Shown in pieces: positions 48,473-59,568 of a stretch of 64,000 nt of DNA. The notes under the pieces were generated by a model. The model ran no database searches and was not told the origin of the DNA. It saw only the letters and a list, made by a program, of their open reading frames with translations. The DNA lies in the NCBI GenBank assembly GCA_019426215.1, contig CM033408.1, forward strand, positions 30,483,953-30,547,952, written 5' to 3'. Source of the DNA: Buddleja alternifolia. Its lineage: Eukaryota > Streptophyta > Magnoliopsida > Lamiales > Scrophulariaceae. The translations under genes were made by a program, and so were the position numbers. How positions within the stretch are numbered: position 1 is the stretch's first letter; each line of letters begins with the position of its first letter.

Positions 48473-50035
48473 CAGGGACGGATCCAAGAATGAACTGTTG
48501 AGGGGCCGAATTACCACTAAAGCAAATTTTTTGACAATATTTCAAAATCAATTCGTAGAAGTCTCGAAATGCACAAGCAATTCTTAGATAAGTTTATCAA
48601 TGTTGCACACAACGTTATTTCATGTAATAAAGTTCATTTATTAACCATATAAAAAATTTCTGGTATTTAACATTCTAAAAATATTTTAATGTTCATAGAT
48701 TCGTGTACAACTAATTTTCATAAAAAATAACATCAAAGTTAAAAATAAAAAATAAGTAATCGCAAAATTTTAATGCTATTATAATAACAAAAGAATATAG
48801 AGCAATAACTACTATTTTATATATATTAATGTAATCATTTACGCAACCAAATTTCTTTAGCAATATTATAATCACAATTATCTAAAAGAATATAAATTAA
48901 CAATTATTATTCTAATAACATAAATATAATCAGTTTTATGCAACTATAAATTTCAACAATATTCTAATGTTAATTTTGTAAGAGAACATAAAATAAGTAC
49001 TATTAACACCAATATTATCACTTTATATGTTATAATTTGATGAATTTCACCAAGAACACCTTAAAGTTTGCTTTGAAGGCCTCCTTGAATTTGAAGAATT
49101 TGTAGAGAGAATTTGGGAACTTCTCTTGTCTTCTTTGACTTCAATTAATTTGTCTGTCCTGTTGTGAGCTCCCAAGAACCCGATTTACAGGTGTAGGATG
49201 GAGAAGCCACAAATTCTTTAAACACCTTTGATAATTATCTCTTTAATATTTATTCATTAAGAGATAAAGATCAATTGCTTTTGAGCCATTTGATTGGCTT
49301 ATATTTGATAAGGATAAATTTAATAGATATTATCTCTTTAATATTTATCTTAATTTAATAGATATTTGATTGGCTTAATTATGTGACCGCAGAATTTCGA
49401 CTAATTCTCCAAAAGAATATAAAGTAATAACTACTAATACAAATATAGTCGCTCTACGATACCTTGTCTTGGATAAATTCTAAATGAGGGAATGATTATT
49501 GACTTTTTCTCGTCTATAGATTTGTTGATGTCTTGTTTATTTTTCTTTGTAAACAATCCTTCTTACAAGTTTTAGGAAAAGTGTTTGTTAATTTTAATCA
49601 TAATAGGTGTAGAAGACAAGTCTAAAAGGAAAGTTAAAATTGTTTAGATTTCAACTTCTTATTTCCTGGTAATTGCATATTTTATTTGCAACAATAACTT
49701 TGAACAAAAAAGACATGCCCAAAAAAAGGAGAGGAAATAAATAAAGAATGCTACAACTACAAATTGGCCAGAGAATTCCATTTAAGCAAAAATGATCTAT
49801 TGAAGGCCAAAGAATCCTATTTAAGCAAAAATGATATATAAAGGCTGGGGAGGAGGATTCGATCCACTGTCTACACATTGGAGAGCCAACGGCTTACCTG
49901 CTGTGATGTGAAAATTCTTGGTCTAATATAGAACTGAAAATACTTTATTCTTGGGGGGGGCTAGAACATAAATGTATATAGACCTTGTAGAGATTTTTTG
50001 AATTCTCGGCCCCGACCCCTCCTAAATCCGTCCCT
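48473..50035. mobile_element. Degenerate hAT-like element, 1.56 kb
   Basis: The left end 'CAGGGACGGATCCAAG' and the right end 'AAATCCGTCCCT' match the termini at 4293 and 22844, and the subterminal 'gaggggccga' / 'tcggccccga' pair as inverted text. The flanks TATATATG and TATGTATA agree at only 6 of 8 bases in a TA-rich site. No transposase frame. It holds a two-copy 35-bp repeat (49766-49801, 49805-49840). Confidence 0.6.
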
Positions 50036-50043
50036 TATGTATA

Positions 50044-50840
50044 TATACACACACTTGACTAAGATGTTCCATTATTCACTCAAAATTTATCCCAATTATG
50101 GATTCTTGCATTCAAACCACCGAGGGTATGTTTGAATTGTAGGATTTGAAAGTCATGCATTTTAAATTTATCAACAAATTCATTAAGTTTGTTTGAATGT
50201 TTTCAAGTTACAATGAATCACAAACTACACGAGATTCATTTTGGGCTATTTTCAAATTATTGTTATAAATTTTAAATGACACCAATTTAAAATCATTTTA
50301 AATAACACTAATTTAGAATCATTTGAAATACTTTCCGCAAATCCAACAATCCAAATAGAACATTATTTGCTTTACTTTGTGAAAATGAAGACTTGCACTT
50401 AGGGGGCAATAGAAAGTTTGGAATATTCTCGGACCTTTATAATAAGAAACTTGGCCCAAGCCCCTAAGGAAAAAGAAGCGGCGCATGGTAGAGCAGACGC
50501 CACGTCAGATTAACCAGGCCCACAATCCTTGTAATACTTAACCACACCACAACTCATAGGGGTTACATGAAATTTGTTGGCTCCGAAAATTCAACTCCCG
50601 ATTTATACTCATCACATAATGTATTAAAACATAATAATATATATATATATTTTGGTAGAACTCACACATTTTTTAATACCTTATATGGTGAATATGGCCC
50701 GAGAATTACCCGTGCCCGCCCCCACTATAAATAACACCCAATATGCGCTATCCCCACTATTCCCGCTCCCCTGAAAAAAAATAAAAATCCAAATCATATT
50801 ATATTCCTCTTCCACCGCCCCCAATCGACGCCGTATCTCC
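50044..50840. other. Upstream region of the DUF1685 gene
   Basis: A MITE-like relic lies at about 50123-50362 (left 'tatgtttgaattgtaggatt', right 'atccaacaatccaaatag'). A TA tract is at 50638-50650. The immediate promoter is C-rich with 'CTATAAATAACACC' at 50725-50738, a good TATA box about 100 bp before the ATG. Confidence 0.55.
50726..50732 (+). promoter_or_regulatory. Probable TATA box of the DUF1685 gene
   Basis: TATAAAT in an otherwise C-rich segment, about 110 bases upstream of the start codon, a normal distance given a short leader. Confidence 0.55.
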
Positions 50841-51881
50841 ATGTCGGAATCAGAGCCGCGCCTCCGCCGTGGAGCTCCGTCGGCGTTGTACAAGCAGAAT
50901 TCGTGGTCGCCGGACATCCTCCGCGACGAGGCGTGGACCAATCGCCGGAGAAATAATCGCCACCGCCGCGGACGCAGCGTCACCGACGATGACCTCGACG
51001 AGCTCCGCGCCTGCTTCGATCTAGGTTTCAACTTCGAATCGCCGGAGTTAGATCCGAAATTGTCGTCCACGTTCCCCGCCCTAGGGTTTTACTACGCTGT
51101 TAATCAGCAGTACTGTTATAGCTTGTCGCGATCTTCTTCGGCGTCGTTTTCTGACCTAGATTCCGCGTCGTCGGCTGTTGAGAGTTCCAGTTCTATTGTT
51201 GATCCAGGTAAAATTTCAATTCCTGTCTTTTATTTTTTCTATTTCTTTTTCAAAAATGATCATTGCAGTTGTTTTGATTTAGCCGTTTATAGTCTCGAAA
51301 TTTAAGCGATCGGTTTAATTAAGCTGTTTATACGGTCGAAATTTCGCGTTTGATTGAAATTAGCTGTTTATACGGTCGAAATTTAGCGATTGATTGAATT
51401 TAGCTGTTTATACGTCGAAATTTAGTTGTTTATTCTGTCGAAATTTAGCAATTGGTTGAATTTAACTGTTTATACGGTCGAAATTTGGCAATTGATTGAA
51501 TTTTGCTGTTTATACGGTTGAAATTAGTCGGTCAGGATGAACAAGGACAGAACTAAATCTGATCGTATTTTCAGCAGATGAGGCGTAGCCTACTGGCGAA
51601 GCTGTAAATTGTGTTAAATCTGATTCTATTTTCACTCACATCGTGTGGGTCTTTATTGGTAGTTGTTGTAAATTAGTATTAGTGTTATATGTCGATGTTG
51701 ATTTATATTTATGATGTAATTGATATATGAAATCGATTATAAAAAAAAAAATCTGATTGTATTTTCGATTTGTTTTTTAATTGTAAAAGGTGATGATCCG
51801 GAGATTGTGAAGACGAGATTAAAGCAATGGGCGCAGGTGGTGGCGTGTTCTCTGCGTCAATCTTCACCAAATTTGCTGTGA
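50841..51881 (+). CDS. DUF1685 family protein
   Basis: Two exons, 50841-51207 and 51790-51881, joined in phase 1 (donor gtaaaa, acceptor aaaag), give 152 residues. The family core is clear: 'VTDDDLDELRACFDLGF', then 'LDPKLSSTFPALGFYYAVNQ', and the C-terminal 'DDPEIVKTRLKQWAQVVACS' in exon 2. A Ser-rich stretch (about 98-118) separates them. The function of DUF1685 is unknown; family members are small plant-specific proteins. No signal peptide or membrane segment is visible. The Met at 50841 is the first ATG after the TATA box. A long antisense frame over exon 1 is a composition artefact. Confidence 0.88.
51276..51529. repeat. Minisatellite (about 7 x 30-40 bp) in the DUF1685 intron
   Basis: A unit like 'gctgtttatacggtcgaaat' plus 'ttagcgattgattgaa' is repeated about seven times with small changes and some shortened units. 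It fills much of the 5' half of the single intron. Confidence 0.85.
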
Positions 51882-52976
51882 TTCATGATTTGTTGGTTTG
51901 TTGTTGAGGAAAAAGGAGCCCAAAAAAAAAAAAGATAAAAAAGGAATTTTTTTTGTATATCTAGAGTGCTAATTTTTTATTTTTATCTTCTTCTAATTTT
52001 GGAATTTATTGTTGCAATTGAAATTCTGCCATTTTTGCTGCTGGTTTTCGGTGGTGGAAGATTGTAGAAGATTTTGCTCTAATTTTTGGGGTGTTTGTAA
52101 TTATATTTTCCCCCCTATATTTGATTTCCAAATTCTGTTAATGTATGTAGAACCTTCCATTGTGTACTTTTGTTCTTCCCAGCTAATATTGTGCTGTCAA
52201 GTGTCAACTACCAAATTTGAGATTTAACTTATTATGATGATGAAGGGACACTAGTAAAGCTTTGGCAATAGGGAGGAGGCGAATCGAGTTGAATAAGTAA
52301 TTTTTCAAGTTTGTTTGAGTTATATCGAATTTGGAATATTGTGACTTAAATTTGGTTTGATTGTTATGGAACTGAGCTTGAACGAACATAATTTGGTTAA
52401 ATGGGGTCAAGTTTAATGATATTTAATTGAGTTGAGTTTCAAATTTATCAAACTGAAAATGATATTAATGTCAAGCTCGATTTGAACATTAGACGGAATG
52501 ACATTTATCTATCAATCCCGAATCAAGTATCTAACAATATTATGATTTGTCTTTCAGTCTTTTTTAGCAATAGAGAAAACTTTTGTCTGAATCGTATTTG
52601 GTTTAGTTCAAATCAATCATGGTACCATTGATAAATGAATTACATTTTATCATACTATTAACGTGGAATTCAAATAGTGACTCGGTTTAGTTCAAATCTA
52701 TCATAGTACCATGGTACCATTGATAAATGAATTGCATTTCATCATACTATTAACGTGGAATTCAAATAGTTGTTAACAAGACATATTTATTTATTTGGGT
52801 CCTACTTATTGAGTTGAGTTCGACTAGACCAACTATTATCAAGACTTTAAAGTCGTACTTTAATATAAATTGCTGATTGTGCAATCCTAATTTTCATTAT
52901 TGTGTCAATGTAATTGTAAACATAGTGTATCTTTGAAAGGTGTTTCACGCAAATAAAGATTGCTAAATTTTGTTTA
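51882..52976. other. 3' flank of DUF1685 gene and intergenic DNA
   Basis: The first few hundred bases are likely 3' UTR. A two-copy tandem duplication with an 84-bp shift lies at 52598-52772. No other gene is recognised. Confidence 0.5.
52598..52772. repeat. Two-copy 84-bp tandem duplication
   Basis: 'ggtttagttcaaatc' at 52600 and 52684 begins each unit, and both end 'acgtggaattcaaatagt'. Unit 2 has a small extra 'ccatggta' insertion. Few differences, so it is fairly recent. Confidence 0.85.
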
Positions 52977-52984
52977 TTTTGAAT

Positions 52985-54116
52985 CAGTGTTTTAAAGGAC
53001 CAAGGCACGGGGCAGGACGTTCCAAGTCTCCCAGGGCGGGGTGTAAGCCCCGAGGGATGAGGCGTATGTCCCACAAATTTTGGTTTTTATAAAAGAGAAA
53101 TATAAAATAATATTAAAACATGATTCAAATTAGAAAAAACTCACAAAAATTGATGGAAAAAATTAAGAAAAAAAGATTAAGATAGAGAGAGTTCAAAATA
53201 AAAAAAATTCAACCATGTGGTTTGATCAAATTTCAATTCTTGCCTAAAACTCCTATTTAAGATCATTATCTTCATCATCGCCTCCTAATTCTAAATATTT
53301 CACTTCATTAAAACTACCGATTTGCAAATTATCCAATTCATTAACATGTTTTCTTCCAAAAGAGGGTGGACTTTGATTTGAAAGTTTGAATAAGTCAAAG
53401 GATCCAAAATCATTATATTCGGGCTGAAACAATCTGTGCTTACTTTCATGCCCTGACATTTGAAATACTTTCAGACAACCGGACGTGTCATTTTGCTGAT
53501 TATTCTAGAAAAGATCTAGAAAATTCTAGAAAGTACTAGAATACTCTAAATAATGTAAATCTTTACGGAGAGCTCTTAAATAGTGTAGAACTGTGTAGAA
53601 TGACTTAAATTATTCTAGATAATAGTAGAAGTATGTAAAATGTTGTAGAGATGTGTGAAACTCTCTAAAAACGTGTGTATATGATAGGAAGTTTCTATGA
53701 TAGAGAATATCTTAAGGAACATATTTGGAAGGCTCCAGAGAGTGTCTCCTATTAGTAGGATCAAATGAATCTTCAAGGACTGTTAGGGAGTGGATTAGTA
53801 TAAATAGAAGTAGTAGTGTCATTTGTAAATCAATCAAGTTTAAAAATATGTCTTGTGAGAGTTATTAAGAGTGATTGTACAGTATTCTTTCAAGCTCTAT
53901 TTTTGTGTTAATCAGTCCTAATTCTTTATCGAGATTAATTCTATGACAGTACACCCAAGTTGTGTGCTGCAAAAAAGCACGATCAGACACCTGGAGCGTA
54001 TGCCCCACCTTATCAGGCGTAAGCTCCACAGAAATTGCGCTTCCCTCCAATGACACGGGACATTTTGGCAACACCCCACCTCAAGGCACGCCCCGGGAAA
54101 GTCTTTAAAAACAATG
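52985..54116. mobile_element. hAT-like element, 1.13 kb, carrying an LTR-like insert
   Basis: The ends 'CAGTGTTTTAAAGGAC' and 'GTCTTTAAAAACAATG' are imperfect inverted repeats. The flanks TTTTGAAT (52977-52984) and CTTTGAAT (54117-54124) match at 7 of 8 positions, as for hAT. The outer parts are GC-rich ('ggcacggggca', 'ggcacgccccggg'). A 68-codon minus-strand frame (53253-53459) with an acidic end may be a transposase remnant, but that is unproven. The middle (53490-53960) looks like a later insertion. Confidence 0.65.
53490..53960 (+). repeat. LTR-like insert
   Basis: This segment has different composition from its host element, short 'ctagaa' repeats at the left, and TATAAATA at 53799-53806 followed by a leader-like stretch, as in small plant LTRs. 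Exact ends and target duplication were not found; a solo LTR is a tentative reading. Confidence 0.35.
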
Positions 54117-54124
54117 CTTTGAAT

Positions 54125-56903
54125 TGATTACAACAAAAAGGACTGTAAAATAGGCATTTGGTAGACTTAGATATGATTCAAATGGTTTGATAATCTGATT
54201 GTTAATAATAAAATAATATGGCTAAACATATACTTATCTAGGTTATTGGTTATTAGTTATTACATTAATAAGGTCAAATCAAGTTACATCAAGGGTCATT
54301 CAAACCATGAAAGTACGAGTTTACTAAACATTTATTGTACAATTGCTTATATTTTATTTTCATTGATTTATTAAATAAACAAGAACATATTTCAATAATT
54401 GAATTGACAATAATTCATTATACTGAAATGAAAATAATGAATAAAAAACATCCATGACTAGGTGTTGGGTTGTTGGATATATAATTGGAAGGTGACTCGT
54501 TAATGAGTCGATGCGCATTATGTAACAATTGATTGGACCAAATATTATTATTGCTTATTTTATTGGTTTTTCATATTTATTGCGCATCATAGTCTTTTGG
54601 TTGGGAATTGATGATCATGCAAGAGAAAAAAATAAAATAAAATCTCCAACGTTCGAGAAAATTAATGTATTTGCAGTTTTATTGTTTTGCATGCAAATAT
54701 TTGCATTTTAGGAGTTTTTAGAATTCAATATTTCAAAACGATTATGATTACTTATCTGGTGAAATACATGTGGGTTTCCTATGCATGAATGAATATGAAT
54801 GTACTATAATTTGAAGTCCTAAGATAATTATTATTACTTATGAACTTGAATCTTTCTAAAAATTACTCCGACATTTACTCCCTCCATCCACTTAAAAAGA
54901 AAAAGAAGAAAGAAAAATTAGATTAATTCAAATTGTAAGCGTATACACAAGTATGGTATAAGAGTAAAGATTTTAGAAATCGATTTTGAGATTTTAATCT
55001 GCTATTTCATATTATACATTCATGCCACATGTATAAAATGTCTTGTTAAACATACACTTGGCATCACTTATATATATATTTTGGTTTTCTAAAACTTCTC
55101 CACATTCGAAAGCGAAACCTAATTCTTCTAAGTATGGTACAATGAGATTGTTGATTTTTTTTAAAAAAAATTCTATATAACAAAAATTCAAAGTCCAAAC
55201 CTCCTGCTTAAGTGACCGAAACCAATTTCATTCATTTCACTCTAATAGTATAATTATAGACATTCGGCTTATTCTATGCTAGATCGAGTTTAATAGTTTG
55301 AGTGTATTTTTTATGTCTATCTCTTTCATGCAAATGTGTGCGGGGAGCCTGTACTGCACGCGATACACTTTATACTGTGCCAGTGAAATAAACACTAGGA
55401 CCGTTGGACTTAGGCTAACATAGAATTTTAAATACATGCGTTTTGTTTATATAACGTAGGTATAACATCCAATTATAATAGAAATTTTTTTTTTTTAATA
55501 CAATTATAATAGAACCTTCAAAACCAATATTTCAAGGCTTTCGACAGAATCTTGACAAGGGGCTGTTTAGCTGCCTACCTAACTTATGAAAGCGAAAGAG
55601 GAGAGAAAGAATCTTTCACTTGAGTGCAAGGAATAAACCACTTGTATGATAAGAATTGCTTTACTTCTTGTATTGGACATTGAGCCATAATGTGGAACAA
55701 ATTCCTTTCTTCTTTGCCCTCTTCAAAATTTTCAAAATTGTATAATTGTAAATTTTTTCCTCAAGTATTCACTGGCTTGAAAGCCATCGGGGTACTATTA
55801 GATGCAATTAGGGAGATTCGTTGAAGAAAATCTCTTGCATATTACAAAGACTCAAACTTGAGACATTTTATTAAACGATTACATAAAAGTAATGGTTTTT
55901 ATGTAAGTGGTGCAAATAGACACTTTGAGTTCTACAATGACAAAGCAAATGATCAAGCCAAGGCGAAATCGAGATAGCATGACATTTAAATACTATATTT
56001 GAGAGACTGTATTGAGTGACTCAATATATAACATATATCTTATTATATACCAGATAATTATAATCACGGTATATGATAGATCATATGTAAGTCCCGTTAT
56101 ATTTAATTGTAATTATATGGTTTTCAAGTCCAATGAACTAATGATCAAGGAGTGAGGACCATACTTGAGTGATAAATTTTGCCGTGTAATAATAAAGAGA
56201 GCTCTAAATGTGAAAGCAACATTTATAACGTGCTCCACAACCACAATACCTTGATAGGCTTGAATTCATTATTTTTTTCCTCAGACCATTCTTGGATTTT
56301 TCTGTAATTCTGGGTTCTGGATTATCAAAATCGTCTATTTGTATCCAATAAAATTAAGTGATTGTGATTATGCAAGACTCATAATCTCTCGATGTATTAG
56401 GAGACAAGATTGGGCCAAGACCCACAACCTCATCAAGTCTTGATATAATCATAAACAAAACGGGACACGTGAAATATGCTTACATGAATTGTGCTCGAGT
56501 TCATTAAATGCTATATTTTGATGAAAGATGCTAGGTGACTCTCAACATTGTACATGCATCCAATTATTTTAACTTATATTTGATTTTCTATAGAAGATAA
56601 AACAAATGAATGTAATATTGATCATGCATCATAATATATAGTGTTAAAAGAAAAATAGAGTTATTCAAATATTCGGTTCTAAATTGATCGTCCAAATTTG
56701 TTTTGAACTTGATTTGTTTATCATGATGTTAAAAGAAAATTACAACTCAATATAAAATCTATACAAAATCTATCAAGAACAACTCTACTAATTATAAGAA
56801 ATAAATGTAGATAGCTTGAACTCAAGAATGAAAAAGAAACTCCTTAAATCAAGAAATAAAATTGAGAGAAGGGAAAAATAATTTTTTAGAGAGAGAAGCA
56901 GTA
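54125..56903. other. Gene-poor AT-rich DNA
   Basis: 2.8 kb without a recognisable gene. One Stowaway-like end ('ACTCCCTCCATCC', about 54878) is present without a partner, and TA tracts occur. Confidence 0.5.
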
Positions 56904-56911
56904 GTGAAGCA

Positions 56912-57262
56912 TAGGGATGTAAACGAGCCGAATCGAACCGAACGAGATATTGTTCAAGTTCGTTTGAAATAAAATCGAGTTTCAAAGTTTGTGTTTGAGC
57001 TTGTTTGCTTAGTAATCGAATCGAGTTCAAACGAGTTTTAAACGAGCCGAACACGGGTCGAGCTCGAGTAATTTGATTTTTTTATACATATTTTTATTAT
57101 TTTTTTACTAATCGAGCTGAGTTCGAGCCGAGGTTTAAAACTTATCAAACACAAAAAGTTGTTCAAGCTTGGTTTGATTAATTAACGAACCGAGCTCAAA
57201 CGAGCTTTTAGCAATCGAGCTCGAGCCGAGTATCGAGTAATTTGGTTCGTCTTTCACCCCTA
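56912..57262. mobile_element. hAT-like MITE with 8-bp duplication
   Basis: The ends 'TAGGGATGTAAACGAGCCG' and 'TTCGTCTTTCACCCCTA' are imperfect inverted repeats, flanked by GTGAAGCA (56904-56911) and GTGGAGCA (57263-57270), 7 of 8 identical. 351 bp, full of 'gagctcgagccgag'-type motifs, no ORF. Its TIR start TAGGG.TG resembles those at 9277 and 12356. Confidence 0.8.
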
Positions 57263-57270
57263 GTGGAGCA

Positions 57271-57514
57271 CGATGCCTTAGTGAATAGTTGAAGGTAGGT
57301 TTTTATATTTTTAACCCAAACAACAAATTGCACTTCAGTCCCTCATGACTTGGTCAACATTAAATTGAACCCTGACGAAATGGGCTAAGCTACTGGGCCA
57401 ACATCTTGCAACTTGGCTGAATCATTCGGCCCACCATAATATATTCTCAACGCCAAATATCCACAGGCCATATATCTTCAACACATGATAATACAAGTTT
57501 GAGTATTCTCGATA
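57271..57514. other. Intergenic DNA
   Basis: Nothing recognisable. Confidence 0.4.
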
Positions 57515-57712
57515 AAACCCAAAACTTGTTAGTCTAGTGTTATCAACTTTCATTTTCATGTGGGAGGTCCTGAGTTCAATTCCAAACTGTCACAAGTTGT
57601 GACTTTTTCTCTTTATTTGGAGTTTTATAGGGTCTGTGTTACTCATGATTAAAAACTATCCGCTCGAGTTTGTCAGGTTAGGGTATTCCCTTCGTCTAAA
57701 ATTTTAAAAAAT
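57515..57712 (+). mobile_element. SINE-like element, same family as the one in DJ-1 intron 1
   Basis: Head 'CCAAAACTTGTTAGTCTAGT' (A-box-like), B-box-like 'GAGTTCAATTCC', and 3' part 'ATGATTAAAAACTATC...CTTCGTCTAAAATTTT' parallel the minus-strand element at 24971-25134 along its length. Ends approximate. Confidence 0.65.
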
Positions 57713-57870
57713 AAATAGTAATTCAGTTGACTTGTATTCAATTCAATTAAAGCTAATTTAAATTCGACTGAATCAAACAACTCAATCTTAAAACACAATA
57801 TTTGAAAATCAATAAAAATAAACTTAGACAATAATAACTTAAAACTTAAACCCCATAAAAATAGGCTATC

Positions 57871-58131
57871 TGTTATGAAAATAACCCTAAAATATTATAA
57901 ATTTGAGAGACACTAAAATGAGAGAATTCTTTTATTGATATTTTTGTGTGTTTCTACAGTACAATGGTATAGTCTATTTATAGGCACAAAACAAGAATAT
58001 CAAAGGTTTATTACATTATAATAAGAGTAAATTATATTGATTAAAGTTGAGGGGCCATGGAGATGAAGAGTTTTTGGGAGATGAAGAGTTTTGGGAGTTG
58101 AATAGACATCCACAAATAATTATTCATAATA
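57871..58131 (-). repeat. 3' LTR of the second, decayed copia element
   Basis: Read on the minus strand it starts TATTATGAATAA (TG eroded to TA) and ends TTTTCATAACA, so the original was TGTTATG...CATAACA. It is 261 bp. It has a TATA-like 'CCTATAAATAGACTATA' (complement of 57969-57985). The polypurine tract AAGGGGGAG lies directly upstream. Confidence 0.8.
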
Positions 58132-58140
58132 CTCCCCCTT
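58132..58140 (-). other. Polypurine tract of the second copia element
   Basis: The minus strand reads AAGGGGGAG immediately before the 261-bp LTR. Confidence 0.8.
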
Positions 58141-58345
58141 GGATATCTATCACTTAAAAATATGTCTCGTTAAAACCTTACTAGGAAAAACTCATTGGGA
58201 CAAAAACCTAGTGAAGGAAAAAGAGTACATATCAATACACAATCAGATGTTGCCTCAATAAAAACCTTACCAGGAAAACCCAATGGGAAAAACCTTGGTT
58301 AAGGGAAAAAGAGTGCAGCGCGTATTATCTCCCCTCATGACAATA
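58141..58345 (-). other. 3' untranslated part of the second copia element, with duplication
   Basis: Between the stop codon and the polypurine tract two similar segments (58168-58230 and 58256-58318, shift about 88 bp) both read 'aaaaccttac(t/c)aggaaaa' ... 'gaaaaagagt' on the plus strand. Such duplicated CCTAGTAAGG-like blocks are part of the element. Confidence 0.65.
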
Positions 58346-59568
58346 TCAGTCAAGATCTTTAAGTCTACGCACACCAATATTGTAGAGTAGTTTTTCAAAT
58401 GTTGCTGTGGGAAGTGCCTTGGTGAACAAATCAGCAAGATTATCACTGGAACGGATTTGTTGAACATTGATATCACCATTCTTTTGAAGATCATGAGTGA
58501 AAAAGAAATTTGGTGAAATATGCTTTGTTTTATCTCCTTTAATGTACCCTTCTTTCAATTCTGCGATACATGCGGAATTATCTTCATATAAAATCGTCGG
58601 GATCATTTTTCCAGAAAATAAACCACAAGTCCCTCGAATGTGTTGAATCATGGATCTTAACCAAACACATTCTCGACTTGCCTCGTGCATAGCCAAGATT
58701 TCTGCATGATTAGATGATGTGGCCGATATGGTTTGTTTTATAGATTGCCATGAAATGGCTGTGCCACCACATGTAAATAAATAGTCTGTTTGTGAACGAC
58801 CATTATGAGGATCAGACATATATCCAGCATCTGCATATCCAACCAATTCGGACTTAGGTACATTTGAATAAAACAAGCCCATATCGATTGTTCCTCTAAG
58901 GTAGCAAAGTACCTGTTTAACCCCATTCCAATGCCTTCGTGTAGGAGAAGAACTATATCTTGCTAATAGATTAACAACGAATGCTATATTAGGTCGAGTA
59001 TGACAAGCAAGATACATTAGTGCACCGATTGCACTTAGATATGATACTTCAGGACCAAGGAGTTCTTCATCACTTTTTCGAGGTCAAAAAGGATCTTTGT
59101 TCACATCTAGTGACCTTACAACCATCGGGGTGCTCAATGGATGTGATTTATCCATGTAAAATCGCTTTAACACCTTTGGTACATAAGTGTCTTGATATAC
59201 AAAAATTCCGTTATTTAAATATTCAATTCGCAACCCAAGGCAAAATTTTGTTCTTCCAAGATCTTTCATCTCAAATTCTTTCTTTAAGCAATTAACAGCC
59301 TTTTGAATTTCTTCAGGAGTTCCAACGATATTTAAATCGTCTACATAAACTGTAATTATAACAAACTCATTTCCAGATCTTTTCATGAAAATACAAGGAC
59401 AAACTTGATCATTCTTATATCCTTCCTTCAACAAATGTTCACTGAGATGATTATACCACATTCGTCCAGATTGTTTCAGTCCATACAATGACTTAATTTA
59501 AATTGAATAATGTTCTCGAGAACTTGAATTATATGCTACAGGCATATTAAATCCTTCAGGGATTTATA
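58346..59568 (-). pseudogene. Copia reverse transcriptase/RNase H, 3' fragment, decayed
   Basis: On the minus strand the reverse transcriptase second half ('LYGLKQSGRMWYN', 'VYVDDLNIVG', with the YVDD active site) runs into the connection and RNase H ('VGYADAGY', 'HAEILAMHEASRE', 'LYEDNSACI'), ending at 58346. Two in-frame stops break it: TAA at 59498-59500 and TGA at 59084-59086; the latter fits a CGA arginine codon altered by C-to-T change. It is cut off upstream by the solo LTR at 59569. Confidence 0.88.

Noticed and set aside
50681..51070. 129-codon minus-strand frame over DUF1685 exon 1
   Set aside because: Shadow of the real exon; the plus-strand protein has family motifs and proper splice sites.
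54873..54895. Second Stowaway MITE
   Set aside because: Only one terminal repeat was found.
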